A stretch of DNA of 64,000 nt from Pontibacterium sinense (GTDB taxonomy: Bacteria > Pseudomonadota > Gammaproteobacteria > Pseudomonadales > Balneatricaceae), in assembly GCF_015209595.1 (NCBI RefSeq), contig NZ_JADEYS010000003.1, positions 62,001-126,000 of the forward strand, in the 5' to 3' direction. Both the position numbers and the translations under genes were made by a program. Below are positions 48,148 through 60,390 of this stretch, one piece after another. Within the stretch, counting starts at the first letter, position 1, and every line of letters begins with the position of its first letter. The notes under the pieces are model-generated. The model saw only the letters and a program-made list of their open reading frames with translations, had not been told where the DNA came from and did not search any database.

Positions 48148-48176
48148 TGATGAGACCGGGATAATCGGTCTCATCA
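48148..48176. other. Perfect 11-bp hairpin between apaG and apaH
   Basis: TGATGAGACCG, 7-nt loop GGATAAT, CGGTCTCATCA. No U-tract follows in either direction. It resembles a REP-like or processing hairpin rather than a standard terminator and may set different levels for apaG and apaH. Confidence 0.55.
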
Positions 48177-48186
48177 TGTAGCGGAG

Positions 48187-48573
48187 TTAGTGCAGGGCGT
48201 TCGGGGTCGCAAGAGTAAACGGGGTGATTGGGGCGTTAAACGTGATGCCATCATCACCGCGCATCTCATAATGTCCCTGCATACTGCCAACACTGGTGGC
48301 CAGCACGGTACCGCTGGTATAGCTGTAGCTATCCTCCGGAGCGATCAGCGGTTGTTCACCGACGACACCTTCACCTTCGACTTCCTGAGAATGCTCGTTA
48401 CCATCAATGATCAGCCAGCGCCGGCTTAACAGCTGCACGGGCTGGTCGAGGTGATTGGTAATTGTAATGTGGTAAGAGAAAACATACCGCTTGCTGTCTG
48501 GATCAGATTGATCAGACAGGTAGTTGGTTTCTACCTTGATGTTTATGTTCTCTTCCGGGTTCTCGATCTGCAT
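48187..48573 (-). CDS. apaG: ApaG protein
   Basis: Protein of 128 aa: YVFSYHITITNHLDQPVQLL, SRRWLIIDGNEHSQEVEGEG, VVGEQPLIAPEDSYSYTSG and GSMQGHYEM. This is the ApaG/F-box-like beta-sandwich (Pfam DUF525). The function is unclear, with links to cation sensitivity and Ap4A metabolism. It is 9 bases downstream of rsmA. Confidence 0.94.
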   Translation of the reverse strand: MQIENPEENINIKVETNYLSDQSDPDSKRYVFSYHITITNHLDQPVQLLSRRWLIIDGNEHSQEVEGEGVVGEQPLIAPEDSYSYTSGTVLATSVGSMQGHYEMRGDDGITFNAPITPFTLATPNALH

Positions 48574-48582
48574 AGACTGTGC

Positions 48583-49398
48583 TTAACCGTTTTGATTCTT
48601 TTGTTGGTAGATATAATCACTGATACGAACAAACTGTTCCAGTGTAATACGTTCTGGACGCAGACCAGGATCGATCTCTAGTGTTTCCAGCGTGTCAGCG
48701 CTGACTAAGCCTTTCATGTTGTTACGCAGCGTCTTGCGGCGCATGGTAAAGGCTGTGCGAACCACATTCTGCAGCGTGGGTACGTCCTGCGCTTCAAATG
48801 GCAGTGTCTCATAAGGTGTCAGGCGAATGATAGCCGAATCCACCTTTGGTGCAGGATTAAACGCGCCTGGCGGAACTACGAAAAGCGGTTCAACCTGACA
48901 GTAGTATTGGGTCATTATACCCAGACGACCGTAGTTGTTCTCACCGGCACCCGCTGCCATACGATCCACAACCTCTTTCTGCAGCATAAAATGCATATCC
49001 TGAACACGACCTGCGTGAGTCAGCAGGTGGAAGATCAGTTGTGTCGAGATGTTGTAGGGCAGGTTACCAACGATGCGCAGCGGACGCTCATCTTCGCACA
49101 GTGTAGCGAAGTCGAATTTCATCGCGTCTGTTTCAAAAATGCGAAACTTGTCACCGTAGTTAAAGAACTTTGTACGCAGAATTGGCGGCAGGTCACGATC
49201 CAGCTCAATCGCATCCAGCGCACCCGCTTCCGCAAGCAGCTCTTCGGTGAGCGCGCCTAGACCGGGACCAATTTCGACAAGGTGGTCTGACTCGTGCGGA
49301 GCAATAGAACGAATGATCCGGCGGATAACGCCGTGATCATGCAGGAAGTTTTGCCCGAAGCGTTTACGGGCTTTATGCATTGCAGGTTTTTTGCTCAT
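48583..49398 (-). CDS. rsmA: RsmA/KsgA, 16S rRNA A1518/A1519 dimethyltransferase
   Basis: Protein of 271 aa: RFGQNFLHDHGVIRRII, the SAM motif VEIGPGLGALTEELL, catalytic NLPYNISTQLIFHLL and the FNPAPKVDSAIIRL loop. It dimethylates two adenines in helix 45, a late step in 30S assembly. It lies 5 bases downstream of pdxA in the surA-pdxA-rsmA-apaG-apaH series. Confidence 0.96.
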   Translation of the reverse strand: MSKKPAMHKARKRFGQNFLHDHGVIRRIIRSIAPHESDHLVEIGPGLGALTEELLAEAGALDAIELDRDLPPILRTKFFNYGDKFRIFETDAMKFDFATLCEDERPLRIVGNLPYNISTQLIFHLLTHAGRVQDMHFMLQKEVVDRMAAGAGENNYGRLGIMTQYYCQVEPLFVVPPGAFNPAPKVDSAIIRLTPYETLPFEAQDVPTLQNVVRTAFTMRRKTLRNNMKGLVSADTLETLEIDPGLRPERITLEQFVRISDYIYQQKNQNG

Positions 49399-49403
49399 TA
49401 GAA

Positions 49404-50399
49404 TCAGTACTTAGATTGACGGTGTGCTGCCATCTCGGCAGCATAGTCGATTGCTGTTAGCAGGCTGCCACTATCTGCTTGGCCGGAGCCAGCCAGATCC
49501 AGCGCCGTGCCGTGATCAACCGATGTGCGGATAATCGGCATGCCAAGTGTAACATTAACCGCGCGGCCAAAGCCTTTGTATTTCAAAACCGGCAGGCCCT
49601 GATCGTGATACATGGCCAGAGCAGCATCGGCTGTCGCCAGATACTTTTCTGTAAATAGGGTATCTGCAGGCAGTGGTCCGGACAGGTTCATGCCTCTTGC
49701 GCGCAGCTTCTCCAGCACAGGTTCGATCACGTTGATCTCCTCCATACCCAGATGGCCGCCTTCGCCAGCATGTGGATTGAGCCCGGCAACCAGGATGTGG
49801 GGATTTGGTAATCCGAATGAGGTTTGGAGATCCTGGTGTAATACCTCTATCACTTCGGTCAACAGCTCCGGCGTGATGCTGTCAGCGATCTCTCGCAAAG
49901 GGAGGTGTGTGGTTGCCAATGCGACACGTAGCCCTTCGGTGGCCAGCATCATCACAACTTTTGACGTGTGCGTCAGCTCTTCGAGAAACTCGGTGTGGCC
50001 GCTAAAAGGGATGCCTGCGTCGTTAATAATGCCTTTGTGAACCGGCGCTGTAACCAAACCGTGGAACGTCTCGTTCAGGCAGCCTTCGGTCGCCAGTCTC
50101 AGTGTCTCAAGTACATAGGTGCTGTTCTGAGCATCAAGCTGACCGGCCTGTGCGGCTACTGGCAACTTGACCGGAAGTACGGTCAGAGTGCCTTTTGGCG
50201 TTGATTGCGCGGGTTTCAGAGGATCAAAAGTTCTGATATTCAGCGGCAGGTTGAGTGCCTGAGCACGGTCAGTGAGCAGTTCAGGGTCAGCGATGATGAC
50301 CAGTTCGTGCGGATGTCCGTGTTGGGCGATTTGGATACATAGATCAGGGCCGATACCCGCAGGTTCACCTGCGGTTACGGCCAGTCGGAGGCTATTCAA
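49404..50399 (-). CDS. pdxA: PdxA, 4-hydroxythreonine-4-phosphate dehydrogenase
   Basis: Protein of 331 aa: [20 protein letters not shown], the metal-binding [28 protein letters not shown] with the NPHAGE signature and [16 protein letters not shown]. It oxidises 4-phosphohydroxy-threonine with NAD in pyridoxal phosphate synthesis. It is 14 bases downstream of surA. Confidence 0.96.
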   Translation of the reverse strand: MNSLRLAVTAGEPAGIGPDLCIQIAQHGHPHELVIIADPELLTDRAQALNLPLNIRTFDPLKPAQSTPKGTLTVLPVKLPVAAQAGQLDAQNSTYVLETLRLATEGCLNETFHGLVTAPVHKGIINDAGIPFSGHTEFLEELTHTSKVVMMLATEGLRVALATTHLPLREIADSITPELLTEVIEVLHQDLQTSFGLPNPHILVAGLNPHAGEGGHLGMEEINVIEPVLEKLRARGMNLSGPLPADTLFTEKYLATADAALAMYHDQGLPVLKYKGFGRAVNVTLGMPIIRTSVDHGTALDLAGSGQADSGSLLTAIDYAAEMAAHRQSKY

Positions 50400-50413
50400 G
50401 TGGCTGAGGCCCT

Positions 50414-51712
50414 TTACTCTTTGATTTCAATATACGCCTGAGAATGAATCTCGCGCAGCCAGTTTTCCAACTCTTCGTTGAAACGACGCTTACGAATGCT
50501 GTTACGTGCCCGATTCTCAATCATCTCGGTGCCTACATCCTGAGTACGTCGATCCTGTACCCATAGAATGTGCCAGCCAAACTTAGTCTGAAAAGGCTCA
50601 GATAGTTGGCCAATAGGCGTTGAATTCATCATCTGTTCGAATTCTGGAACCATCTGCCCATTTTGAGTCCAGCCCATGCTGCCGCCTTCCGAACCGCTAC
50701 CCGGGTCATCGCTATATTCTTTCGCTAACTGCGCAAAGGGCTCTCCCTGTTGCAGACGTTGCGCTAACTCCCGGATCTTCAGACGGGTCTGAGCATTGCT
50801 GCGAATTTCAGAGGGTTTTAAGAGGATGTGGCTAACCTGAGTTTGATTAATCAGAACCTTTTCGCCACCCCGTGTATCGTTAACCTTGATGATATGAAAA
50901 CCACCCGGTGTACGAATCGGTGGGGTGATGGTGCCAGCCTCTGTGTTTTTCAGCGCAGCACTGAGCTGCAGCGGCAGTTCATTGAGTTTACGCCAGCCTA
51001 ATTCGCCACCTTTAAGGGCGTTAGGCGCATTGGAGTAGCTGATAGCAGACTGAGCAAAGTCTTTACCTGACTTGAGCTCCAGGTAGAGCGCTTTGGCTTT
51101 CTTCTCTGCTTCCTGAATCATTGCAGGACTGGCTTGCGTTGGAACGGCAAAGAGAATGTTGCTCAGGTTAAATTCAGGGTTTGAGGTGGCTTTGCCTTCA
51201 TCGGACTCGAGGTAATTCAGCAAATCTTGTTCCGTAACACGGATGCGGCTGTTGACCACACTGCGCTGTACCTGAGTGATCAACAACTCGCGACGGATTT
51301 GTTCACGTACGGTGTCGAAGCTTTTTCCTTCAGCGACGATCGCTTCACGGAATTGATCCAGCGACATGTTGTTTTGTCGCGCAATATTCTCCAGAGACAG
51401 AGCAAGCTGACGATCAGAGATGCGGATGCCACGTTGCTGCGCTAGCTGCAACTGAAGGCTGTCGAGAACTAAGCGATCCAACACTTGTTTACGCAGTACG
51501 CTGTACTGTGGTTGAGCGGTATCTCGCTCGCGCAGTTGATCGCGAATGGTATCGATACGGGCGTTCAGCTCGCTTTGTAACACGATGCCATCATTTACAA
51601 TCGCGACAACGCGATCAAGCGGGATTTCCTGTGCGTGGGCCGACAGGGAAATCAGAGTACTTGCAATGGTTGCTGCAACCAGCTTGCCGAGCTTAAAAGT
51701 CATCTTGCTCAT
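50414..51712 (-). CDS. surA: SurA, periplasmic chaperone and peptidyl-prolyl isomerase
   Basis: About 432 aa. A signal peptide ([18 protein letters not shown]) is followed by the N-domain ([20 protein letters not shown]), two parvulin domains (first near [14 protein letters not shown] after GFHIIKVND; second ending [14 protein letters not shown]), and a short C-terminal helix. It escorts outer-membrane proteins, LptD among them, to the BAM complex. The ATG at 51712 lies inside the last codons of lptD, so the two are coupled; a TTG at 51724 is less likely. Confidence 0.95.
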   Translation of the reverse strand: MSKMTFKLGKLVAATIASTLISLSAHAQEIPLDRVVAIVNDGIVLQSELNARIDTIRDQLRERDTAQPQYSVLRKQVLDRLVLDSLQLQLAQQRGIRISDRQLALSLENIARQNNMSLDQFREAIVAEGKSFDTVREQIRRELLITQVQRSVVNSRIRVTEQDLLNYLESDEGKATSNPEFNLSNILFAVPTQASPAMIQEAEKKAKALYLELKSGKDFAQSAISYSNAPNALKGGELGWRKLNELPLQLSAALKNTEAGTITPPIRTPGGFHIIKVNDTRGGEKVLINQTQVSHILLKPSEIRSNAQTRLKIRELAQRLQQGEPFAQLAKEYSDDPGSGSEGGSMGWTQNGQMVPEFEQMMNSTPIGQLSEPFQTKFGWHILWVQDRRTQDVGTEMIENRARNSIRKRRFNEELENWLREIHSQAYIEIKE

Positions 51713-54074
51713 CTCGTTCTTCAAAACCAGTTATATCTTCAAGGAAGCCTACACTGCCGCTATTGACTGAACCCAGTCCTTTCAGGATAAAGCGAAGGTA
51801 AACACCATCATCAAATTCGTCGTTCGTGGTGGTTAGCCAGCGACGACCATAAAACTGCAGCTTCCAGCAGCAGCTTTCATATTCAACACCAAGGACTGTT
51901 TCCAGATCCTGTTCTGCTTCAAGATCACGCTGCCAGCGTCCCAACGCTGTTACACGTTCGGTGAGTGGCCAGATAAACTGCAAATCAGTCTGATCGCGGA
52001 CATTTTCTTCAAAGCGATAGCTAAAGTTAAAACGCTGATCGTTACTCGCTTTATATGCAAGGCGGACGTTGGTCTCTTTTGCTTCGAAGTCAGAGTAGGC
52101 TAACACATTGTCCAGTGTGATACGCAAACGCGAGTTATAGTTCCATACGGCCTGAGTGGCGAAATCCGACTGATTGGATGTTTCGACTGTGCCGCCATTA
52201 AGAATGACATCCCGGTCATCAAAATAAAACGCCTGGCCGATACTGAAATTAAAAGACTCGTAGCCGTCTTCTTGCAGAAAACGCGTCGTCAGACCTAAAG
52301 ACACCTGCTGTGCATCACCGATACGGTCACGACCACTGAAACGGTTGTAGCGGAACAGGGACTGGTAGTCAAAATCGAGTAAGGATGTATCGAAATCGGG
52401 CGCCTCGCTCTGATCTTTATCTGGGACGTATAGCCCAAAGAAGCGTGGTTCTAATGTTTGAATCCCACCCGTAGGCAGGTTGCGTTCGAATATCAGGCTG
52501 CTATCCAAACTGGCGATAGGAACACTGTAGGTCGGTGAGTTATCAGCGCCGCTGACCTGGTCTTTCAGTTCATACTGAGTATTCCAGAGTCTCAAACTGG
52601 GGGTGACGTAACCATAGCTACGGCCAAAGCGTTGGCTGATTGCAGGAGCCAGATGAATACGACTGCCCGTAATGCGGTCGTTGCCTGTTAGATTGGTGAT
52701 ATCGCGGTCAAAGTAAACATATTCGCTCAGATATGTCAGTTGGGTGCGATCCCATTCGTAGTTACCCTGTAACTGGAATTGAGGGAGGCGTCGATAGGGC
52801 GCGGTTCCGTCAACGAGTGTCTGATAGCTATGCAAGCGTGCTAGCGCGTTCCAATTCTGAGCGTGGTAGGCAAGTTCGCCACGGCGGTCCAGATTTGATT
52901 CCCTCTGCACATCAAGATCTGTTGTCAGATCATCGAAATAGTTGTCATCGCTGACGGCGGTATAATCCACATAGGCGCTCCAACCCTGTGCAGGCTGCCC
53001 TTGGTGATGGACGCTAAGCAACCAGCGATCGTCGTTTGCCAACTCATCGTCAGGAAGATACGCGACGCCTAACTCAGATTTATTCTGATGGTTCAGATAG
53101 CGGAATTCATTTTCCAGCATGACACCGCGATTACTAATCCAGCGAGGTGTCAATGTATCGTCGTAGTTGGGAGCAAGATTAAAGTAGTACGGTGCTGTCA
53201 GATCTAAGCCATCAGATTGCGTATACCCGATGCTTGGATACAGGAAACCACTCTTTCTTTGATCATCAATCGGGAATGTCAGGATCGGGGAGTAGAAAAT
53301 AGGTACCGGCCCAACCTTGAGCGTGGCATGTTTTGCTGTACCAAAGCCGGATTCTCGATCCAGCTCAATATTGCTTGCGCTTAGCTTCCAGTCTTCATTG
53401 CCAGGCGGACAAAACGTGTAATTGCCTTCTGCTAATGTGACGTGGGTATTGGAGTTGCGCTGAATTTCTTCCGCTGAGCCGCGTAGATGGCTTTCATGAA
53501 AAACAAACTGGGCATTGCGGAAATTACCTTGGTTAGTTTCCATATTGATTGTGGCGTCAGAGGCGATCATCAAAACACCGGGTTCACGGAAAACAACATC
53601 ATCTGTGAAGTGCGCTTCGCTCCTGCTCTGATCAACGTTTGCGGATTCCGCTGATAATCGGCGAGCGCCCTGTCTGAGGTTGACCCCCTCGCGCAATTTG
53701 GTTAAGCCACCCAACTCGGCTTGTGATTTGCCCGCATCAAGATAGACCGGTGGGTCTGTTTCATCTTCGTCGCCGTGAACCTTAAACTCAGGTTCGACGT
53801 AACGACCGCTGCAAACCATATCCCGTTGACGAACCTGAACCCAGTCCAGCGACTTGTAATTTGGAAGGGATTTGGCATTGGCGGCCAGAGGTGCTTTGAT
53901 CGATCCGGTTGGACGTAATTCGGGAGCCGGTTTATTGGCACAGTCCCAGTTGCTACTTTTATTGGCAGAACAGTCCCAGATCTGATCAGATGTGTTTGCT
54001 AACCCTAGTTGTGGATACGCTATAGCCGCGACGGCCATGGCCACACAGTAAGATAAGGGTTTGATTGAGGGCAT
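51693..54074 (-). CDS. lptD: LptD, outer-membrane LPS insertion barrel
   Basis: About 793 aa. The signal peptide is SIKPLSYCVAMAVAAIAYPQ, followed by a Cys-containing N-terminal segment, a jellyroll OstA domain (about 130-260: EGVNLRQGARRLSAESANV, VTLAEGNYTFCPPGNEDWKL) and a long beta-barrel ending in a paired-Cys segment (YESCCWKLQFYGRRW). With LptE it inserts LPS into the outer leaflet. The frame is open 31 codons upstream, but AAGGAAC and the signal peptide fix the ATG at 54074. Its 3' end overlaps surA. Confidence 0.95.
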   Translation of the reverse strand: MPSIKPLSYCVAMAVAAIAYPQLGLANTSDQIWDCSANKSSNWDCANKPAPELRPTGSIKAPLAANAKSLPNYKSLDWVQVRQRDMVCSGRYVEPEFKVHGDEDETDPPVYLDAGKSQAELGGLTKLREGVNLRQGARRLSAESANVDQSRSEAHFTDDVVFREPGVLMIASDATINMETNQGNFRNAQFVFHESHLRGSAEEIQRNSNTHVTLAEGNYTFCPPGNEDWKLSASNIELDRESGFGTAKHATLKVGPVPIFYSPILTFPIDDQRKSGFLYPSIGYTQSDGLDLTAPYYFNLAPNYDDTLTPRWISNRGVMLENEFRYLNHQNKSELGVAYLPDDELANDDRWLLSVHHQGQPAQGWSAYVDYTAVSDDNYFDDLTTDLDVQRESNLDRRGELAYHAQNWNALARLHSYQTLVDGTAPYRRLPQFQLQGNYEWDRTQLTYLSEYVYFDRDITNLTGNDRITGSRIHLAPAISQRFGRSYGYVTPSLRLWNTQYELKDQVSGADNSPTYSVPIASLDSSLIFERNLPTGGIQTLEPRFFGLYVPDKDQSEAPDFDTSLLDFDYQSLFRYNRFSGRDRIGDAQQVSLGLTTRFLQEDGYESFNFSIGQAFYFDDRDVILNGGTVETSNQSDFATQAVWNYNSRLRITLDNVLAYSDFEAKETNVRLAYKASNDQRFNFSYRFEENVRDQTDLQFIWPLTERVTALGRWQRDLEAEQDLETVLGVEYESCCWKLQFYGRRWLTTTNDEFDDGVYLRFILKGLGSVNSGSVGFLEDITGFEERDEQDDF

Positions 54075-54199
54075 ATCAACATGTTCCTTCTGGCTGAATA
54101 CCGGGTCGCCCGGTTTCTCGCCGACCCCCTGTCGCGTAAGATACGGCAGGTCGTGAATAATAAACATTCAAGAGAATATGTGCTAGAGGATCAGGCGGA

Positions 54200-56782
<2,583 letters not shown>

Positions 56783-56805
56783 ACGTGGGTATAGTTTGGC
56801 GTGGG

Positions 56806-57921
56806 CTACCGACCCGGAGCAGTTTCTGATTTAGCGTTGTCTGCTTCTTCTATCTCTTTTGCAATCTCTACTGATTGCATAGGCGCCAGAATATGGCGCC
56901 TGATCAATCCATCGACTTGCTGACCTAGCCAGCGCTCCTGTTTTTCCCAATCCTGATAACGATTACTTAGACGACGTTGCATGTAGTGCGTCAACTGGTT
57001 GCGGCGTGCCCAGCGCAAACGTTGTTTGGGCGGCGCTTCAAACAGGGTCGTGGACGATGGCTCACCCTGGTAGATATCAACCACCGGGACCATTAAAGCG
57101 GGAATCAGTTCTGCCAACACTGGAGCACCATCAACCGACGGTGTCGCAGGGTTAATGATCACCAGTCCAAGTGAGTTAACGGCTTCTTGATTGTCTTTTA
57201 CAAACTGACTCGCCCATACTGCGCCGCTGCCTACACCGATTGCTACAATACGCTCAGCCCCGCGTTGTATGAGTGTATTGAGCGCGGTGTTTGCCAACCC
57301 CTGGATCCGTTCCGGATAGGGCCGTATCAGAGCCGTATCGGTTGTGGTATCAGGAAGGGATGAGGCGGGTATGGCTGCGTCTGGTACAGCAGCTTTCGTG
57401 ACCTCTTCGGTGCTGCCTTCTTCTCCGTTGCTCCCGCTCTGTTTTACCAGCTGCAATACGGGTAACGTCCGTTTGGGGGGGAGCAGGGTAGGTGGTGTTG
57501 GTAGCTGCAGTGATAAGGTATTCCAACCCTGATCACTCAGCTGTAAACGCAGTGGACGTGCATAGTCGGGCCAATCTGCGTGCGTGCCTTCGCTGGGAAA
57601 TAAAATAATTCCGCCCAATGCTTCGGGTTGGCTCTGTGGGTAAAACAAGCCGATAGTTCGGTCATCACTGCTTTCAAGCCAGATTACTTCTGTTTCCGGA
57701 CTGTTGTTCTTTACCAGTTCTTGTAAGCGGCTCAGATCAGGTGAAGGTTCCGTACGCGGGCCTACAACGGTTGGTATTGGTGGTGGTGTGGCTGCCGATG
57801 TATCCGGAGCTTCTTCAGCGGGCGTTTCTGTTGTTGAAGGCGTGGATTCCTCAGCCGCGACGAGGGGGGCTGAAAATATAAGGCTCAGGAAAAAGCATAG
57901 GCGGATAATAGGTCGGTTCAT
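56806..57921 (-). CDS. DUF3530 secreted alpha/beta-hydrolase-like protein
   Basis: About 371 aa. A signal peptide (MNRPIIRLCFFLSLIFSAPL) leads into a Pro/Thr-rich stretch, then an alpha/beta-hydrolase-like core with VAIGVGSGAVWASQFVKD (possible nucleophile elbow) and LGLVIINPATPSVDGAPVL. DUF3530 is of unknown function and probably periplasmic. The frame is open 23 codons upstream, but the signal peptide sets the ATG at 57921. It is convergent with djlA and divergent from rpe. Confidence 0.75.
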   Translation of the reverse strand: MNRPIIRLCFFLSLIFSAPLVAAEESTPSTTETPAEEAPDTSAATPPPIPTVVGPRTEPSPDLSRLQELVKNNSPETEVIWLESSDDRTIGLFYPQSQPEALGGIILFPSEGTHADWPDYARPLRLQLSDQGWNTLSLQLPTPPTLLPPKRTLPVLQLVKQSGSNGEEGSTEEVTKAAVPDAAIPASSLPDTTTDTALIRPYPERIQGLANTALNTLIQRGAERIVAIGVGSGAVWASQFVKDNQEAVNSLGLVIINPATPSVDGAPVLAELIPALMVPVVDIYQGEPSSTTLFEAPPKQRLRWARRNQLTHYMQRRLSNRYQDWEKQERWLGQQVDGLIRRHILAPMQSVEIAKEIEEADNAKSETAPGR

Positions 57922-57963
57922 GGTTCTGATTATTAACAAGCTGCTGACTATAGGCAAGAAGGG

Positions 57964-57991
57964 TTTATCCCTTGGAGCGCTCAGGTACAAT
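57964..57991 (+). promoter_or_regulatory. Candidate rpe promoter
   Basis: TTTATC at 57964-57969, 16-nt spacer, TACAAT at 57986-57991; good -10 (5/6), modest -35; 38 bases before the rpe ATG. Confidence 0.45.
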
Positions 57992-58029
57992 AGCGGCTAA
58001 TTATTACTCAGCTTCATTAAGAGACCCGT

Positions 58030-58704
58030 ATGTCTGATTTTAAAATTGCTCCTTCTATCTTGTCTGCTGATTTTGCCCGTTTGGGTGAAGAGGTTGAAAA
58101 CGTGCTCGCAGCCGGTGCTGATTACGTGCACTTTGATGTGATGGACAATCACTACGTGCCAAATCTGACGATTGGTCCGATGGTTTGTAAAGCTTTGCGT
58201 AACCATGGTATTGAAGCCCCCATTGATGTTCACCTGATGGTGAAGCCGGTGGATCGTATTATCGGCGATTTTATCGAAGCGGGTGCATCCATCATCACGT
58301 TCCATCCGGAAGGTTCCGAACATATTGATCGTTCATTGCAGATGATCCGTGACGGTGGCTGTAAATCAGGTCTGGTATTTAACCCGGCAACACCATTAAG
58401 CCATCTGGACTATGTGATGGATAAAGTCGACATGGTCTTGCTGATGTCGGTAAACCCTGGCTTTGGTGGTCAGAAGTTTATTCCAGGCACATTGGATAAG
58501 TTGCGTCAGGCCCGTGAGATGATCCAGAACAGCGGTTTTGACATTCGTCTGGAGATTGACGGTGGTGTTGGTATCGGGAATATCCGTGAAATCGCTGAAG
58601 CGGGTGCTGATACCTTTGTGGCAGGTTCTGCGATTTTTAACACCGACGACTACAAAGCCACCATCGATGCGATGCGCGCCGAACTGGCGAACGTGTCTAA
58701 CTGA
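58030..58704 (+). CDS. rpe: Rpe, ribulose-phosphate 3-epimerase
   Basis: Protein of 224 aa TIM barrel: [69 protein letters not shown] and LEIDGGVG. It interconverts ribulose-5-P and xylulose-5-P in the pentose phosphate pathway. Its stop codon overlaps the gph start (TGATG), a widespread pairing. Confidence 0.96.
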   Translation: MSDFKIAPSILSADFARLGEEVENVLAAGADYVHFDVMDNHYVPNLTIGPMVCKALRNHGIEAPIDVHLMVKPVDRIIGDFIEAGASIITFHPEGSEHIDRSLQMIRDGGCKSGLVFNPATPLSHLDYVMDKVDMVLLMSVNPGFGGQKFIPGTLDKLRQAREMIQNSGFDIRLEIDGGVGIGNIREIAEAGADTFVAGSAIFNTDDYKATIDAMRAELANVSN

Positions 58705-59384
58705 TGCGACAGCTGTTTGAGGGACAAAATCCTGAGCTGATCCTGTTTGATCTGGACGGCACGCTGGTTGACAGTGTGCCTGACCTTGCGGCCGCTGTGG
58801 ATGAAATGCTTCGCGCACTTGAGCGTCCTCTGGCCGGTTTGGATAAGGTTCGTCAGTGGGTTGGCAATGGTGCCCCGATGCTTGTTCAGCGGGCATTGAC
58901 CGGTGAGCAAAATCCCAATGCAGATGCGATTGATCCTGTGTTGTTTGATAAAGCTTTTGGCTTGTTTATGTCCGCCTATGGGAGCAGTGCTTCCCATAGC
59001 AGTACGCTTTATCCGGGTGTGATGGAGTGTCTGCAAGGGTTGCATGCGCAAGGTATAAAACTGGGGGTTGTCACCAATAAACCCATTCAGTTTACCCACC
59101 CTATACTTGATGAGTTTGGGCTATCTCCATTCTTTTCTGTGGTGCTGGGCGGCGATAGTTTACCGCAAAAGAAACCGTCGCCAGAGCCGCTGTGGCATGC
59201 GATGGAGTTGGCGGATGTCGCTGCAGAGCACACGCTGATGGTGGGAGATTCCAAGAGTGATATCGGAGCCGCCCGTGCCGCAGGGTGTGCTGTGGTTGCC
59301 GTACCCTACGGCTACAACCACGGTGAACCGATTCAGAACTACAAGCCAGATCTGTTAGTAGAGCGTTTGGATCAGTTGCTCTGA
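58704..59384 (+). CDS. gph: Gph, phosphoglycolate phosphatase (HAD family)
   Basis: Protein of 226 aa: LFDLDGTLVDSVPDLAAAVD (nucleophile Asp), LGVVTNKPIQFTHPIL (Thr/Asn) and LMVGDSKSDIGAARAAGC (acidic motif). It removes phosphate from 2-phosphoglycolate formed in DNA repair. Related MupP enzymes dephosphorylate MurNAc-6-P, and amgK-murU lie nearby. The rpe-gph-(trpE) order supports Gph, but the cell would also need a MupP for its recycling path. Confidence 0.88.
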   Translation: MRQLFEGQNPELILFDLDGTLVDSVPDLAAAVDEMLRALERPLAGLDKVRQWVGNGAPMLVQRALTGEQNPNADAIDPVLFDKAFGLFMSAYGSSASHSSTLYPGVMECLQGLHAQGIKLGVVTNKPIQFTHPILDEFGLSPFFSVVLGGDSLPQKKPSPEPLWHAMELADVAAEHTLMVGDSKSDIGAARAAGCAVVAVPYGYNHGEPIQNYKPDLLVERLDQLL

Positions 59385-60317
59385 CTAGCGACTTGCATCG
59401 GAGGCTGGCTGTTCTCGGTCTTCAAACAAGATTCGACGAGCGCTGTTGGTGACGGCCAATACCCCGGGGTGACGAATACGTCGCTCCAGCGAGATCGCAT
59501 AGAAGCGTTCGCGGATCGAATCGATACGACCAATGCTTTCTACCGAGAACTGACGTTCGATATGTGGCTCCAGTACGCTGGGGCCACAGAACACTCCTTT
59601 CCCTGCCTGACCAAACGTCCCCAGCAATGCGTGATCCACACACTCGACAACGATGTTGGGGTGAATATCATGGCGATCACACCACTTTTGCAGGCTGGAA
59701 CCAATCATCGTGTCGCCAGTTGGCATCAGCAGCGGCGCATTCTGCAGTGATTGGGGGAAATTCTCCCGATAGTTTGCAGCCAGTGCCGGAGCTGCAAACA
59801 TCGACATGCTGCAATCTCCCAATAAGTGGTTGTAGGCTCTGATATTGAAGCCTGCATCTACGGGGCGATCCGTCAGTACCATATCCACACGGTGAGTGGC
59901 GAGATCTGCCAGCAAAGTCTCCATGTTACCTTCACGGCACTCAAGCCGGACCGGTTCATCCAATTCCAGGGCTGGTTCTAGCAGTCGATATGCAACCAGT
60001 TTGGGCAAAACATCTGCAATACCAACACTGAAAAGACGTACGGACTGTCCCGGATTGCGTAGCTGGTCCTGCAGTGACTCGCCCATCGAGAAAATCTGCT
60101 CTGCATAATCCAGCGCTTGCTTGCCCGCATCGGTCAGAATCAGTTTGCGGCCTTCCTTTTGTAGCAAGGCAACCCCAAGAGTGTGCTCCAACTGTTTGAG
60201 CTGACCTGAAATAGTTTGTGGTGTCAGATTGAGCTTCTCGCAGGCACGGACGATGGAGCCTTCCTGTGCAACTACCATAAAATAACGCAAGTGTTTGAAA
60301 TTCAGATGATGAATCAT
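59385..60317 (-). CDS. nhaR: NhaR-like LysR-family activator
   Basis: About 310 aa. The N-terminal winged HTH is FKHLRYFMVVAQEGSIVRAC, LNLTPQTISGQLKQLEHTLG, and the C-terminal effector-binding domain follows. NhaR activates nhaA in response to sodium in other gammaproteobacteria. The gene is divergent from nhaA. The ATG at 60317 is used because the LysR fold begins there; the open frame to 60392 would add 25 unlikely residues. Its stop abuts the gph stop. Confidence 0.85.
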   Translation of the reverse strand: MIHHLNFKHLRYFMVVAQEGSIVRACEKLNLTPQTISGQLKQLEHTLGVALLQKEGRKLILTDAGKQALDYAEQIFSMGESLQDQLRNPGQSVRLFSVGIADVLPKLVAYRLLEPALELDEPVRLECREGNMETLLADLATHRVDMVLTDRPVDAGFNIRAYNHLLGDCSMSMFAAPALAANYRENFPQSLQNAPLLMPTGDTMIGSSLQKWCDRHDIHPNIVVECVDHALLGTFGQAGKGVFCGPSVLEPHIERQFSVESIGRIDSIRERFYAISLERRIRHPGVLAVTNSARRILFEDREQPASDASR

Positions 60318-60347
60318 AGTTCGAAAAAACCGAAATGTTTTTAGATT

Positions 60348-60359
60348 AAATTCGAATTT
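60348..60359. promoter_or_regulatory. Palindrome in the nhaR-nhaA gap
   Basis: AAATTCGAATTT, a perfect 12-bp palindrome about 20 bases upstream of the nhaA -10 element and just before the nhaR start. It fits the position of a LysR-type regulator site, perhaps for NhaR. Confidence 0.4.
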
Positions 60360-60378
60360 TCTTGTCTTATGGGGTGAG

Positions 60379-60384
60379 TATACT
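60379..60384 (+). promoter_or_regulatory. Candidate nhaA promoter -10
   Basis: TATACT, 5/6 match, with no good -35 at 16-18 bases, as expected for an activator-dependent promoter. Transcription would begin near 60391, at the foot of the structured leader. Confidence 0.45.
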
Positions 60385-60390
60385 GAATTC

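Noticed and set aside
58704-59384. Gph as MupP, completing amgK-murU recycling
   Set aside because: The rpe-gph-trpE order argues for Gph; sequence alone cannot separate the two, so MupP was not asserted.
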